Part shown: positions 1 through 11,123 of the stretch, piece by piece | Numbering within the stretch: the stretch's first letter is position 1 | How the letters are laid out: every line of letters starts with the position of its first letter | NCBI GenBank assembly: GCA_022419385.1 | Contig: JAJUBI010000009.1 | Coordinates: forward strand, 930,001-994,000 | Reading direction: 5' to 3' | DNA: 64,000 bases | DNA from: Paraconiothyrium sp. Pb-2020 | Taxonomy: Eukaryota; Ascomycota; Dothideomycetes; Pleosporales; Didymosphaeriaceae | Translations under genes and position numbers: made by a program | Notes under the pieces: generated by a model | Seen by the model: only the letters and a program-made list of their open reading frames with translations | The model's database searches: none | Told to the model about the DNA's origin: nothing

Positions 1-281
1 CGGCCGCCATGTCACCGCGGAATCCACCCTGTCCCAAGTAGACCCGCGGCCCTCGCGTCATTGCATGCACATATGTAGAATAAGCTCGTGTGCTTTCTCC
101 CTTCTCAATTGTCTCTACCCATCGTGTGAAAGAGCAGCGGCCGAGTGCAATTGCCTATCGTCAACGCTTCCCCGCCGAATCCTTCCTGCGAAAGTTTATT
201 TTGTCTCTGCTTTCTACCCCGCAAAACCACCCGCATCCCCAGCCCACGCCCGAAGCTCACAATCCCGCGCATCCTCGCAAC

Positions 282-926
282 ATGTCCCACGCAACACCAT
301 CCGAAGCTGGTAATACACCCATTGGCGATTTCACACAAGTCCTGAAGCTAACAGCGTCTACAGAAGTAGCAACCACCCTCTCCCAGCTCAAGCTCTCCAC
401 GAAATCGCCCCAAAAGCCCGCCAACAAACCCAAATCCGCACCCGTTGCCGAATCCTGGGACGACGACGTCTCCGGCAGCGGGTCCGATACTGAGACCGAA
501 GAGCCCTCAGATACACGCTCTTCGCGCGCCAAGGAACGCGACTCGCTCTCTCCACTCGCAACGATAAAGTCCGTCGACTCGCCTCATCCACCGCCGCCTA
601 CGCCTGCGAGTCCGACGGGCGTGCCATTCGACTTCCCAGACAACGTGCCGTATGGCGCAGGAGGTGGTGTAAACAGTAGGGACGGGAGCAGGAGAGGGAG
701 CGCCACGGCAAGTCCGGCGAGAAGACCGGACAAAACGACTGCGGTTGCCGGGCGACTCATTGCGGGAGCGTTAGGTGTGAGGGCGCCAAGGAGAACCGAG
801 GAGGAAAGGGAGTATGATCGCGCGATGAGGGACAAGGAGAGGAAGAGGAGGGATGAAGAAAGGGAGAAGGAAAAGCAGGAGAGACAGGCTGCTGAGGATA
901 GGAAAAGATCCGTATGGGAGGACTGA
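282..926 (+). CDS. Conserved-looking acidic/charged hypothetical protein (214 aa)
   Basis: I do not recognise this protein. The frame is open further upstream, but the first ATG in it is at 282 and I use that start. The N-terminal third is Ser/Thr-rich. An acidic stretch follows at about residues 55-75 (WDDDVSGSGSDTETEE) with a Pro-rich segment after it (PHPPPPTPASPTG). The C-terminal 50 residues are almost entirely Arg/Lys/Glu, probably one long charged helix, and the protein ends in VWED. No signal peptide or membrane segment is visible. It is intronless and convergent with the SUMO gene. The composition suggests a largely disordered nuclear or cytosolic protein, but no function can be assigned. 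Confidence 0.7.
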   Translation: MSHATPSEAGNTPIGDFTQVLKLTASTEVATTLSQLKLSTKSPQKPANKPKSAPVAESWDDDVSGSGSDTETEEPSDTRSSRAKERDSLSPLATIKSVDSPHPPPPTPASPTGVPFDFPDNVPYGAGGGVNSRDGSRRGSATASPARRPDKTTAVAGRLIAGALGVRAPRRTEEEREYDRAMRDKERKRRDEEREKEKQERQAAEDRKRSVWED

Positions 927-1432
927 GTCGAACACCATTGGTATTTGTTGTGGTATTGTCCTAGACTTGAGCTCAGGCAATGGTTGGGACATTTGGTGAA
1001 GCTTGCAAGCAGAACCGCCTGTAGGTTAGCTAGATCTAATTCTTGTATATACGCGCTGTTGTATTGCTTCGCCAACCCTTTTCGACGGAATACCCAATGA
1101 ATTTTCGACAGTCTGTCAAGGTCACGGGGAGCTCTCGCATCGAAGAAGTTCAACTTTGTCTGCAATATCTGATTCAATCGTTCGAGATCGGTTGAAAGAG
1201 CTACAAAGAGAACATGAGGGAGGCCGGAGGCATTCGCAAGGCACTCAGCCAGTGACGCCAGACCCAAACCCATCATCGCCTTGGTGCGAGAAGTATAGAA
1301 ATCGTCCTCCACCGGTTCGCCAAATGCATAAAAGTCATGAATCATTCTCGTTCCCGCCTCAGACGCCATGCAGGCAAGCCTCTTGCTGCGTTGGCCACTG
1401 TCCGCTAGACCGTTGCGTCACCGACCGAAACA
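927..1432. other. Gap between convergent 3' ends
   Basis: This 506-bp stretch separates the stop of the unknown protein from the stop of SUMO and should hold both 3' UTRs. A minus-strand ORF starting with ATG at 1369 crosses it and runs antisense into the upstream gene. I see no domain in that ORF and do not call it a gene. Confidence 0.5.
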
Positions 1433-1793
1433 CTAGCAGCCCCCGATCTGCTCCTGGTGGACTTCGAGCGTGTCGCCGTCCTGCATATCGAGCTAATTGA
1501 AGTCAGCGAAGTACCGGTTTGTGATTGGAGCCAGCGCTCTACAGCGAAGCGCTCAGATGTGCACGCACCGTGTCGGGGTTGTCCGTTGGCTGCACCCTTT
1601 GTCCGTCGAAGAGAAACCGGACACTCTGCATGTTTTTCCCTTGTCTATCGCAGAATGCATTCATGAGCTTACTGAGCTGCGTGGTACGCTTGATCTTAAA
1701 AAAGACCTCGTTGTTGTTGTCAGTGACTTTGATGTTCAGATGCTCTTGCTGGCCGTCCTCCGGCTTCTGCATCGGCGAGCCGTTGTCTGACAT
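1433..1793 (-). CDS. SMT3: SUMO (ubiquitin-like modifier), 94 aa, two exons
   Basis: Small ubiquitin-like modifier that is conjugated to lysines of nuclear and other proteins. The start is ATG at 1793..1791 (MSDNGSPMQKP). Exon 1 (1793-1569) gives the disordered N-terminus and most of the beta-grasp fold (LNIKVTDNNNEVFFKIKRTT, then FLFDGQRVQPTDNPDT). A 76-nt intron, 1568-1493, opens with GTGCGT. Exon 2 (1492-1433) supplies LDMQDGDTLEVHQEQIGGC. The Gly-Gly needed for conjugation is therefore encoded only after splicing and is followed by a single residue, Cys. A SUMO protease must remove that residue, and a ULP1 gene lies 5.5 kb away. Length and motifs match the family well. A minus-strand TATA-like element sits at 2038-2047. 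Confidence 0.95.
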
Positions 1794-2037
1794 TTTGGAT
1801 GCGGGTGACGAGGTGAGTTTGAGAGCGTGGTTTGTGATAAAGAGGATGCTTCTGCTGAAATTAGAACGCGCTGGATGCGGCTCAGAAGTGGAGTAGACGT
1901 ACAGCACCAAGTTTGCGGAGCAGACCTGCTTTTTATGGCGGGGATAGCGCAGGAAAGCGCGAGTCGGAGGGTGGAAGCTGTGACGTGTAGACGGTCGAGG
2001 TGATGCGAGGGTGGAGCGCAAAAACGCGTCGGTGGCC

Positions 2038-2047
2038 CTTTATATAG
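2038..2047 (-). promoter_or_regulatory. TATA-like element of the SUMO promoter
   Basis: Read on the minus strand the site is CTATATAAAG. It lies about 245 bp upstream of the SUMO ATG and points in the right direction. The distance allows a 5' UTR of about 200 nt. Functional use is inference. Confidence 0.45.
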
Positions 2048-2338
2048 TGTGGCGAAATCTTCGGATGGTGAGAGAAGCGGGAGCGTGCGTCGCTGCAGGC
2101 GGCCGCGAAGCTGCCCAGGTGAGGTGAGCGTGTGGCTAGTGGGGTTCTCGTCCAATGCCCTGAAGCGATGGGTACGGCAGGCTCTTGCCTCTCATTCAAA
2201 CGTTATAATCCTATCTTACTTCCGCTTTCAATCTCCAGGCGCTGCGTAAGCACCCTCTTATCTCCAGCTGCGTAGCGTCATCCCTGGCACCTGTCCGTGC
2301 CTATACTGCATCGCGGCGCCTGCAGCTGCATTCACTTG

Positions 2339-2348
2339 ATCACGTGAT
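2339..2348. promoter_or_regulatory. Palindromic E-box-like site
   Basis: The perfect palindrome ATCACGTGAT contains CACGTG, the core bound by bHLH factors such as Cbf1-type or SREBP-type proteins in fungi. It lies between the divergent SUMO and NUP84 genes. Binding is unproven. Confidence 0.3.
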
Positions 2349-3487
2349 ACGACATGGTATGTTTGTTCTTTTCCCATGTAGCGATACAATTATCATTGTA
2401 CGATACTGACGAAAGGGAAAAGGGGTTGAAGGAAGATCTTCGAACAGATCCGCCATGCCATCCTCGTGCTTGCGCCATTCAGAGTAAAACTCGCGCCTCC
2501 ATATGCTCAGCCCATGCGCTTAATCATTAAAATAGACTGTCTGCAAAAGAGCAACTACAACGAAGACAAATGCAGAAAAGAGGTGCGCCATTCTCGAAAA
2601 TTGACTCTGGCGTTACCCGGTGTTCCTCCCATTGATGATCCTAGAACAGCTTACTCCATAGCCAACAGAAAGGCACTTGAGCTGACTTGTTCAAGGTCGA
2701 CGCTTTGTATGAGTGTTGCAATGCATTTTACCAAGAAAAGGGCGAGGATGGAAGCACAGCGAGCTGTCCCAAATATTCTCTGCTCAAGTACGTCCTGCCT
2801 CCCATCGTGCATCTGGCAAAGACATGAGGACTTACAGCGGTCAGGTTGAAGATGAAGCAAAGGAGCCAGGAGTCCGCTTGAACGTATCTCAGACCAGCAC
2901 ACGTGTTGAGCAGGGAAAGTTCACGTATTGCTCGTAGCGACAATGTACAAATATTCTGTGATAGGTGGAGAAACACGTCTTCGATGTTCGATATGGCCCA
3001 TCTTGTGGCACGTCCTTACAACAGGCCAACGGTAGTCACGGCGAGAGTGAGACAATCGCCCTGCCCGACAGTGGCAGGCGAGCGCACCGCTTCAGCAAGG
3101 GCAGAGCACGCAGCAGCATGTGTCCAACAAGAAATGTAATACCCCCTCTATATCTGTTCCTTCATGCTCCGCAAGGGAGTCCAGACAGTCACCAGGTGGT
3201 ACGTTGTTCTAAGACAGTCGTGAGCGCGCAAAGAGGCCGCGATGGACCTGCTCAAACACCGAACAGGTTTGAACCGAGACTCTAATGACCGCCTATAAGA
3301 CATTTTGTGATGGAAGAGAAGCAGCAGGCGCACCGCTGCCGAATTTTATACGCAGAAGGCCCGTCCGCGCTAGTGCCGTGGGTCCGAGCGCGCGCTGAGC
3401 TCCAGTGCAGGGCGCGACTGTTTTGTCTTCGACAGCTTCGCGCGCCGTTTCCTCATTCGACCTTACCGCCCTTCCGCTTTTGCGAAC

Positions 3488-6400
3488 ATGGACCTCGCTC
3501 TCCAGCCCACTTCCCAGTTGATGCAGCTGCACGAGGTATGTCTGGTCCTATCAGTCCGCGATTGCAGGCGTATACGTCTCCATCGACCCAGAATGCGTCA
3601 TGAGATCGGAATCTTTGCATTTTGGCGCAGCAATTAACTTCTATAGGATCCCCTGCAGCCGCTGCGCGCGATGGCTGATAGAGTCGGCAAGGAGGTTGAG
3701 GAGTTCGCCGAACGGCTGGACCACTGGTACACCCAGAGCAGCGACAATGAAAAAGCGAAGCATAAAGCCACCCTCAAGGCTGTCGGAAAGTTCAGGGACA
3801 TTGCAGAGAGCAATGTGCGAGAGTTGAAGAAGCAGAGGTCGGCTGTTGGGGAGGGCGAACTGGACCAGTCTACGAAGAATCGCATAGCTAGCCTGATGGA
3901 CGACGAAAATACCGGTAGTAGGAGCGTGTATTCGTCGTCAGACTCTAGGAGTAACTCGTTCACGCATCCCACATCGAGCGCGCAAGCAGAACTACGGCAT
4001 TGGCAGGCAGAGCTTGCGACATGGGAGCTCGTCCGTGTCGTCTTCGACCACTATTACCCCGAGCCCGGAACCGATCGCGAGGCAGCGAAGAAGGCGCACT
4101 TGAACACAATCGGAGGCACAGATCGTCGTAGCTCCAAAAACGAGGTCTGGGAACGTTTTATCATCACCGATGATCTGGCGAGAGAAAAGAAGATTGTATT
4201 GAAATGGCTGCAACAGACGGCGAAGCGCAGCGAACGCAATGTGGATTCGATTATGAAGCAACTGGCTAAGAACGCTGGCAAAGATGTGGACACGTGGACG
4301 AGCGGATGGCTGGAGACAAAAGCCACTATTAAGCAGATGAAACTCAGGTACGGCGTTGAAGGACCACTGGACCCAACGTTGCCGGTATCAAGCCGCAGCG
4401 AACCAAAAAAGCTGGTCAATCGCCTTGACCCAGACGCGCAAACTCGGGAGCAGCTGGCGTTAGAAAAGCCAGACGTGTATTATGAGCATGCTCTCTGGAT
4501 GGCTTGTTATGAGATGCTTCGCCGCGGTGATCCGTTGAGTGAGATCAACGACTGGTTCAAAGCCAGAAACCAGGGCTATCGCGCAATATGTATTGGGGCT
4601 TCTGGGGAACCACGACCTGAGGGTGCCCCGAACATGGGACCGCCAGACTTGGGCTATCTGTTTCGTCGGACCACTTACCTCGCCGCGCAGAGCACCAGCT
4701 ATCCTTACGAGGCCGCTGCGTACGGCATGGTGTCCGAGAATTACCAGAAGATTCAAGCCATCTCGAACTCTTGGGACGATCATTTATACGCATACTACAA
4801 TGCTCTTCTGTTATCCAGATTCGATAACTTCCTGTTAATGGAACCCAAAGGCCACCCTCGCGCACAGAAACACCCGCAACTCAATTTCCCTGGTGTAATG
4901 GAACACATCAACAACGACTGGGACAAGGCCACACAGAAGGTGGTCGAGTTGCTGAAGCAGGACAGACGCACATCACAGGAAGCGAAAACTCCGATCAAGC
5001 TGATACAAAGCGCACTACTTACCGGCACCCTCGATGAGCTCGTGAAAAATGTCGGTATAGCCATTGCTGATGCTGTTCAGGCCAAGTCCTCGCTTTCGAC
5101 TTTCATCGTGGATCCGGATTATTCGGACGATGCCGTACGCGAAGCTGGTCCAGATGGAATCTTTTCATGCAGAGGTAAACGCTCGGTCGTGGTTCCTGAA
5201 TACTACCAACGATTCTTGGAAGAGCCTCACGCGCTAAGGATTCTGGTTCACATCTTTATTATACTTGGAAACCCGCGCGACCCCCTCTCTAAGCAGCAGC
5301 AGTCCACGCTATTCGCCAGAGGCAACGTCATCGCGGCCTACGTCGAATTCCTACGACTTGCCCAACGACTGTCGCCCATTCCTTTGTACGCTGCCCACAT
5401 AGAACGATGGCGCGCCTCTATGACTCTTGCTCGCATACTCCCGGAAATTGTCGATCCCGACGATCAGAGACGTTATGTCGGTCTGATGGAGGGATACGGT
5501 GTAGATGTCGAAACAACAATATCAAGGAACTTCCATCACGTTTTGAACCAGACTGGTCTCGTTGTGGGACTGAACCATGAGGTCGCAAAACCAATCTCGA
5601 AATACGAGTTATTGGACAAGCCTCATAAAGGTCTCGCCGTGTCTACATGGCCGAACGGGCAGCATATTAAAGATCAAATTGTTGGAACCGGTATACAGAG
5701 GGAAGACGATGCTGTAATTGACTGCCTGCTGTGGTATGCCCATCTTGCGGATAAGGATGAAGGACAGATTTCTTTGCAAGTTGGACAGGCACTCGCCGTG
5801 TTTCTACGTAAGTTTAAGACTCCTTATCCGAAGATACCTTCTAATGGTTCTGATAGGCGCTGGTCATGTGGCCGCTGCCGACAAGCTTGTGGCGCAAATT
5901 AGCGATGGCAACATAAAAGTGGAACTGGATAACCATCTTCCCCATTTCGTTCGCCTCATCACGCTCTTTGATCAATGGCGCACCGAAGAGAAGAAATTCA
6001 TCCAGTACGTAATCTCTCATTGTCCTGTTTTGACTATATCCTTGTAAAAGCGGCACAAACGATGGGAAACAAACTGACAGATTCCGTAACAGAGGAGAAG
6101 ACTTACGCATCAACGCAAAAGCCGGGGGACCCATACTCAGAGACATCCTCGAAAGTATCACCTCTACTATTTCCGTCATCCTAGAACCAATGGATGACCC
6201 CAGCCACACGGATGTCTGGGACATATACAAGATATACATCCCTGAGATAATCTTAGCATACCTTGCGGTCCTTCAAGTGGCCTTCCTTTTCTCCAAGAGA
6301 GAGCATGCAATTGAAGCGATGGACCTCATAGTCGCAGTGGCGCGGAAGGAATGGTTGAGCAAGACATTCCAAGAATCAAAGCGTATGCGAGAGCTAGTAA

Positions 6401-6513
6401 ACCGTCTTGCGGATGTCTCACGGTCAATGGTGGAAGTTGGGGAGAAGTCGAAGGTCAAGGTGACTAAAGATGGCAAGACCGCCCACATTTGGAACCTGAA
6501 CAGGCAGAGTTAG
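3488..6513 (+). CDS. NUP84: Nucleoporin Nup84/Nup107 (925 aa, four exons)
   Basis: Structural component of the Y-shaped (Nup84/Nup107-160) scaffold of the nuclear pore. It is an all-alpha protein throughout. The longest open frame starts at 3671, but a better start is ATG 3488 (MDLALQPTSQLMQLHE), which joins in frame across a 111-nt intron (3536-3646). Further introns are 5808-5856 (49 nt) and 6005-6092 (88 nt, branch-like CTGAC). The joins give VFLRAGHVAAADKLVAQ and then FIQGEDLRINAKAGGP. The centre carries RRGDPLSEINDWFKARNQGY, the region characteristic of Nup84/107 where truncated helices pack on the neighbouring nucleoporin. The length is close to that of filamentous-fungal Nup84 proteins. 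No frameshift is present. The gene sits between SUMO and ULP1. Confidence 0.88.
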
Positions 6514-7306
6514 ATAGGTGTCACAAAAGTCACGGACTCCGCATTGAGATCTGAATTACCCTGAAGTATACTATAATACAGATTGCTAGTCCACGTATTG
6601 AAACCGTCCTTAGCCAAATGTAAATCATCCGAGCGATCCGAGAGGAAGTATATTCGCTGGTATTCTGTAAACCTTCAGTATTGCCAAGGAAGCATGAATG
6701 GCAGACAAGGCTAACGCCATGGGGCCTCTACGGAATAGTGAAGTTTGGCCCTCATTGACGCAAGACCCCGGTCGTCATGCTGAATACTGGATATATGACT
6801 TTCTATAAACCGTGAGCGATTTCTGATCCTCATACGCATACGTTAATGTAGATACAATCACAGGGCACGACAGCACTATGATACGTGGCCTCAGAGTCCT
6901 CACGTGCTGTCGCGTTGGACAATGCCACATGCATGCATCGCGCAATCTGTGCAATGGAGATCAGTGCGCCTAGTTTCCTGCAGCTGCACGATGAGCGATA
7001 GCCACTGCAGGCCAGCGTTCCCAAACGGGCGAACGCGTGGGGCGGTTCGCGTTTGCGCTTGCCTGCCACCTCTTTCCAGAGCACAGACAGCGCCCGTCTC
7101 AAGTATCGATTAGGATTAGTGCAGGACGTGGTCTAGCTATCATTGGCTCACTGGACGCGCTAGCCGCGCCGTGCGGTTAACCATGCCGTCTCTCGCTCCT
7201 TCCCCATGCAACTTCACACTCTCCACTACACTTTCCCATCCGCACCCGCGCCCACTCCGCATGCGCGACGCAATTGCTTCAACACGACGATCCAATTGCG
7301 GACAAT
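6514..7306. other. Intergenic region NUP84-ULP1
   Basis: This 793-bp gap lies between two plus-strand genes. It should hold the NUP84 3' UTR and the ULP1 promoter. The last 150 bp are C-rich, as is usual just upstream of starts in this window. I see no gene, repeat or RNA. Confidence 0.5.
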
Positions 7307-9128
7307 ATGTGCAAGCGCGCAGCTCCCGAGGAGGGCGTCGAGCTCAATGTAAGTCGGCCTACCGTCTTCCTAGCTCTTCCTCCAGCCTATAGACAACGCT
7401 CACCCGCTGCAGGAGCACCTCACTACACACACTATGGAACAACCCGTTGCGACCGCCTACTTCAATACCACAATCAGACCTTTCTTCTTCACGCGGCCTT
7501 TGAAGAATCTACTTGGTCTGCCGTTTCGCGCTGTCGACTTCTTCTTGCGCCCTCAGAAGATCTTGATCAAAGAAACCATACGTGAAGATGGATCCCGTAA
7601 GAAGCGCCTCATAGATGCAGGTGCCGCCGACCCTGCCACTCCCTTGCGCTCCCGCAACTTTGCCAACACGGCGCGTACAGGCAAAACGCAACGCGCAGGC
7701 AACGCGCAACGCGCATGCGACAAGCCGCGCGACAGCAATGCGCCGTTCTCGAGCAACCTCCACGTTCCAGGCGCTTGGCCCGACTCAAACGACCTTTTCC
7801 AAGACAACGCGCCCCCAAACAACCTTAACGCAGCGCAATCCCCACAATCAACAGTATACAGGACCTTGGCGACAGCGATAGCTAGCGATAGCCTCCTAGA
7901 TAATGTCTGGGATGAGGCCGTACAAAGCCACGCGGTCGGAGAGTTGTCGAAACCTAAATCCATCCAGAGTCCACTACATGACTCCAACGTAGCAATCGCG
8001 AATCCACATTCTCATGGGGCCGAAAATGCAGCTGGAAGTCACTCCGGGTCCATGAAGACTTTTCCAAGAGTCAGGCCGGTCAACCCGTATATCGAGGCCA
8101 CATACGGTCCCAAGACTGACATAGTTTACAATGACCCCTGTGTGGGCTCTTTGCTGGACCGATCGATGCTCGAAAGGATTGTAGCATCTGATGACCCATC
8201 CTCACTCCTAGAGGAGCTTAATGAGGTTGATGGCCTACTCGAAGATCCAGCGTCGATCTTGGAGCAATCGATGCTGTCCCTTGAGCTTTCTAAGGAATTC
8301 GCCGAAGACCTTTCAGCGAGCCCTAGTCCATCCCCAGCCACACCCCGAATTCAACCAAGCATCACAGTGCCGCCGCTAGTGGCTCCGCTCACGCAAGAAG
8401 AATTTGAGAACCTTAACCATCTTGCACACGAACATGGACTGAACTCAACTGCTCCGTTAGTCAAGCTGCCAAGCACGACGCTGACCTCGCACGATTTCGG
8501 AACCTTACTACCTCAGATGTTCAATGGGGATGCCAAGGGCTGGCTCAACGACAACATCGTCAACGAGTATCTCGAAATTCTTACCGACCGCGCAAAGCAT
8601 AACGAGGGCTATGTTTATGTTAGGGGTAAAGGTGGTTCCCCCCCTCCAGTGCACGCCTTCAAATCGCAGTGGCTAGCATCGATGGAAAAGGATGCAGCCG
8701 CAACTGCCCGATGGGCTCGACCGATGCATTTACTCGGTGCAAAACTTCTTGAATGCAACCTGGTGTTGTTCCCCATTTGCCATCATTCACACTGGCGTCT
8801 CCTTGCTATTAAACCCAAGGATCGGTTAATCGAATACTACGACTCCCTGGGTGGCCCCGGAGACCGTTTCACGCGACTTGCGAAGCAGTGGGTCAAAGAC
8901 GTGCTCAAGGAGCATTTTGTCGAGGACGAGTGGTCGATCTCGAAGGAGCAGAAGAGCGAAGGACAAGTCAACGCTAGCGACTGCGGTATTTTCACATTGC
9001 TCAACGCTTTGGTCTTACTCCGTGGCGAGGAGCACACCCGTGTAAAGGTCACCAACGGAATGGACGACGCGCGTCTTCGAGTGGCTGCCACGCTCCTTGC
9101 GAAGACCCCTACCACCGAGATGGATTGA
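7307..9128 (+). CDS. ULP1: Ulp1-type SUMO protease (C48 cysteine peptidase), 585 aa
   Basis: Processes SUMO precursors to expose Gly-Gly and removes SUMO from targets. Exon 1 (7307-7348, MCKRAAPEEGVELN) joins across a 64-nt intron (7349-7412) to EHLTTHTMEQPV, in frame with the long ORF. The first 380 residues are low-complexity and probably carry localisation signals. The catalytic domain fills the last 200 residues and begins at GWLNDNIVNEYLEIL. The catalytic set is visible: His474 in HHSHW, Asp491 in EYYDSLG, Gln532 in SEGQVNASDCG and nucleophile Cys538. WLND is the substrate-tunnel signature. No frameshift. Yeast Ulp1 is tethered at nuclear pores in a way that depends on the Nup84 complex, so the neighbourhood with NUP84 and SUMO is notable. 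ULP2-type proteases are less likely because the domain is C-terminal. Confidence 0.9.
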
Positions 9129-9894
9129 TTTCTTCTTCTGCTTTGCCTTGTTACGCGTCTTAGATCGATCGTGTCCGGACTGCGACTTTCCCATGCATTA
9201 CGACACCGGATATATGTGTCCCATTCTTGGTTTTATTCAGGTTTCCTGGCATTTGCGATGGATTTCTCTAGGATCTCGAGCTACCCGCTTCTGGTCCCCT
9301 TGGCGTTTTGATTCGGATGTGATCAGGCCCGTGAGATGACCCAACGGGTGCATCACGCTGCCTAATGGTGGGCTTTCTTCTTCTTTCATATGGGTTTTGT
9401 TTGGCGTTTTCGGGGGTAACTGACTGGATCCCTACTTGGTCCTGGATGAACTTCACGACTTGCATAGCACTGGCGCTCTCACATTAAGATACCCCATGGG
9501 AGGCATAGCAATCACTTCTGTACTGTACTGTAAGAACCTGAAAGACGATTAAAAACAATTTCTTCTATTTGATTGTGATGTGATGCTTCGACTGTTCTAA
9601 TCCATTTCATCGCGTGCACGCCATCGTTGTACTTTCCCAAGTATGGTGAGGCGCAAGCTGGGACTGAGTCTCTGGGATTTAAAGGCACGGAGATAAAGGG
9701 GAGCAGAGATTGAGGACTAGTGATGGTCAAGTGAAGACACTTGATACTGTGAGTCAACCTGGGTTGGTTGTTGCGGTCGCTGACAATGCTGAGATCTTCA
9801 AGAATCCAATGCACGTTGATTTATCTTTCTATAGCATAAAAGCGAAGGCTTGGATACCTCGCAATACCCCAATATGCACAAAACCAACCTCGAT
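9129..9894. other. Gap between convergent ULP1 and MDR genes
   Basis: A 766-bp stretch between two stop codons that holds the two 3' UTRs. I see no further gene or repeat. Confidence 0.5.
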
Positions 9895-11123
9895 CTATTC
9901 AGCAATCTTGATAGACATCTTGCCGAAGTGCTTTTGGTCATACATGTACTCATACGCTTCCCTGAGCTCAGGCAGCGTGAAGATCTTCTCATCAACAATG
10001 GGATGGATGTCATTCGCCTCAATGGCGGCGTTCATGTCTTCGAACTGCTGGCGGGAGCCGACGAGGAGACCACGGACAGTGCAGATGTTGTTGAGGCAGT
10101 CGAGGAACGAGGGCTGATCCTTTGAGAAGCCGCCGATGAAGCCAATGATGCTAATTACGCCGTCAATCTTGATGGCCTTTAGAGACTGCTTCAAGGTCGT
10201 TGGGCCGCCGACTTCAACGACATGCTCGACGCCGAGGCCGCCGGGCGAAAGGGACTTCGCTTGCTCGCCCCAATTGGGGTTCTCCTTGTAGTTGATGACA
10301 TGGTCAGCGCCGAGTTTGCGGAGCAAATCGGCCTTTTCCTGTGAAGAGGTCGTGGCGATGACGCGGGCGCCAGCGGCTTTGGCGAATTGGAGAGCGAAGA
10401 TGGACACGCCGCCCGTGCCCTGGGTGAGGACAGTTTGGCCGGGTTGCAAGGTCTTGAGGCCGTAGAGAGCATTCCAGGCTGTCAACGCAGCGCAGCTAAG
10501 GGTGCTAGCTTCGTAGAAGTTGAGGTTCGAGGGGATATTTACGAGGCCGTCCTCACTGAACGCGCCGTACTCGCGAAGGGTTCCATCGAGGACACCGCCA
10601 AGACCGGTTCCGAGGATGGAAGGGTTGAGAGATCCGGCGAGATGGCCTTGGTTGAAGAGAGTTGCTACTTTGTCTGAAGAGGGCGTCGGTGAGGCGATTC
10701 TGGGGTGTAGCAAGGGAAAAAGAGAATTACGTACCGCCGACCTTAAATCTTGTGACATTGGGTCCGACTGCTTCTACAACACCAGCTCCATCCGAGCCGG
10801 GAACCACGCCGTCCTTGATAGGGAACGGGTACTTGCCCTGGAGTAGACAGTCAGACACGAGGTCACGCTTTCACGTGGCGAGGAGAACTCCAGCTTGGCG
10901 GCGCGATACATACCTTGGGAATAGCGAGATCGCGGAAGTTCAGCGACGCGGCGTGGACTATAGATGGTCAGAACTACTTCTCCCAGGGTAAGATGGCAGA
11001 CGTACGCTTGACAAGAACATCCTTATCGCCCAACGCGGGGACTGGCGCCTTTTCATCCCACTTCAGCGAGTCGAAGCCATCCTTTCCTACCACCGTCCAC
11101 TGCTTAGTCGTCGAGGGTGCCAT
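9895..11123 (-). CDS. MDR-family NAD(P)-dependent alcohol dehydrogenase / quinone reductase-like protein, 347 aa
   Basis: Medium-chain dehydrogenase/reductase, probably cytosolic, acting on an unknown alcohol, aldehyde or quinone. Four exons: 11123-11006, 10957-10914, 10837-10735 and 10673-9895. All joins keep frame and conservation: VLVKLHAASLNFRDLAIPK, then GKYPFPIKDGVVPGSDGAGV, then RFKVGDKVATLFNQGH. The N-terminal GroES-like fold carries the PGSDGAG turn. The Rossmann nucleotide-binding motif is TQGTGGVSIFALQFAKAAGA, followed by GADHVINY. The structural-zinc Cys cluster of classical alcohol dehydrogenases is not apparent. The protein most resembles the zinc-type ADH-like group typified by fission yeast C1773.06c. 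The ORF-only start at 10758 would remove the substrate domain and is wrong. Confidence 0.87.

Larger units (their letters stand above)
1794..3487. other. Divergent intergenic region between SUMO and NUP84
   Basis: About 1.7 kb separate the two divergent starts. It should contain both promoters. Apart from the TATA-like site near SUMO and a palindromic CACGTG site at 2339-2348 I see nothing definite. The short ORFs here have no recognisable content. Confidence 0.5.

Noticed and set aside
584..1369. Minus-strand ORF of 261 codons antisense to the first gene
   Set aside because: The 5' part reads protein-like but has no domain. The 3' part is the mirror image of the charged and Pro-rich coding of the plus-strand gene, and the ORF overlaps it by over 340 bp.
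1794..2021. N-terminal extension of SUMO in the open frame
   Set aside because: The extension has no Met before MSDNGSPM that fits SUMO length. It is 5' UTR and promoter sequence containing the TATA-like site at its far end.
3671..3673. ATG 3671 as the NUP84 start
   Set aside because: An upstream mini-exon from 3488 joins in frame with good splice sites, and the residues before 3671 (DPLQPLRA) continue without a stop.
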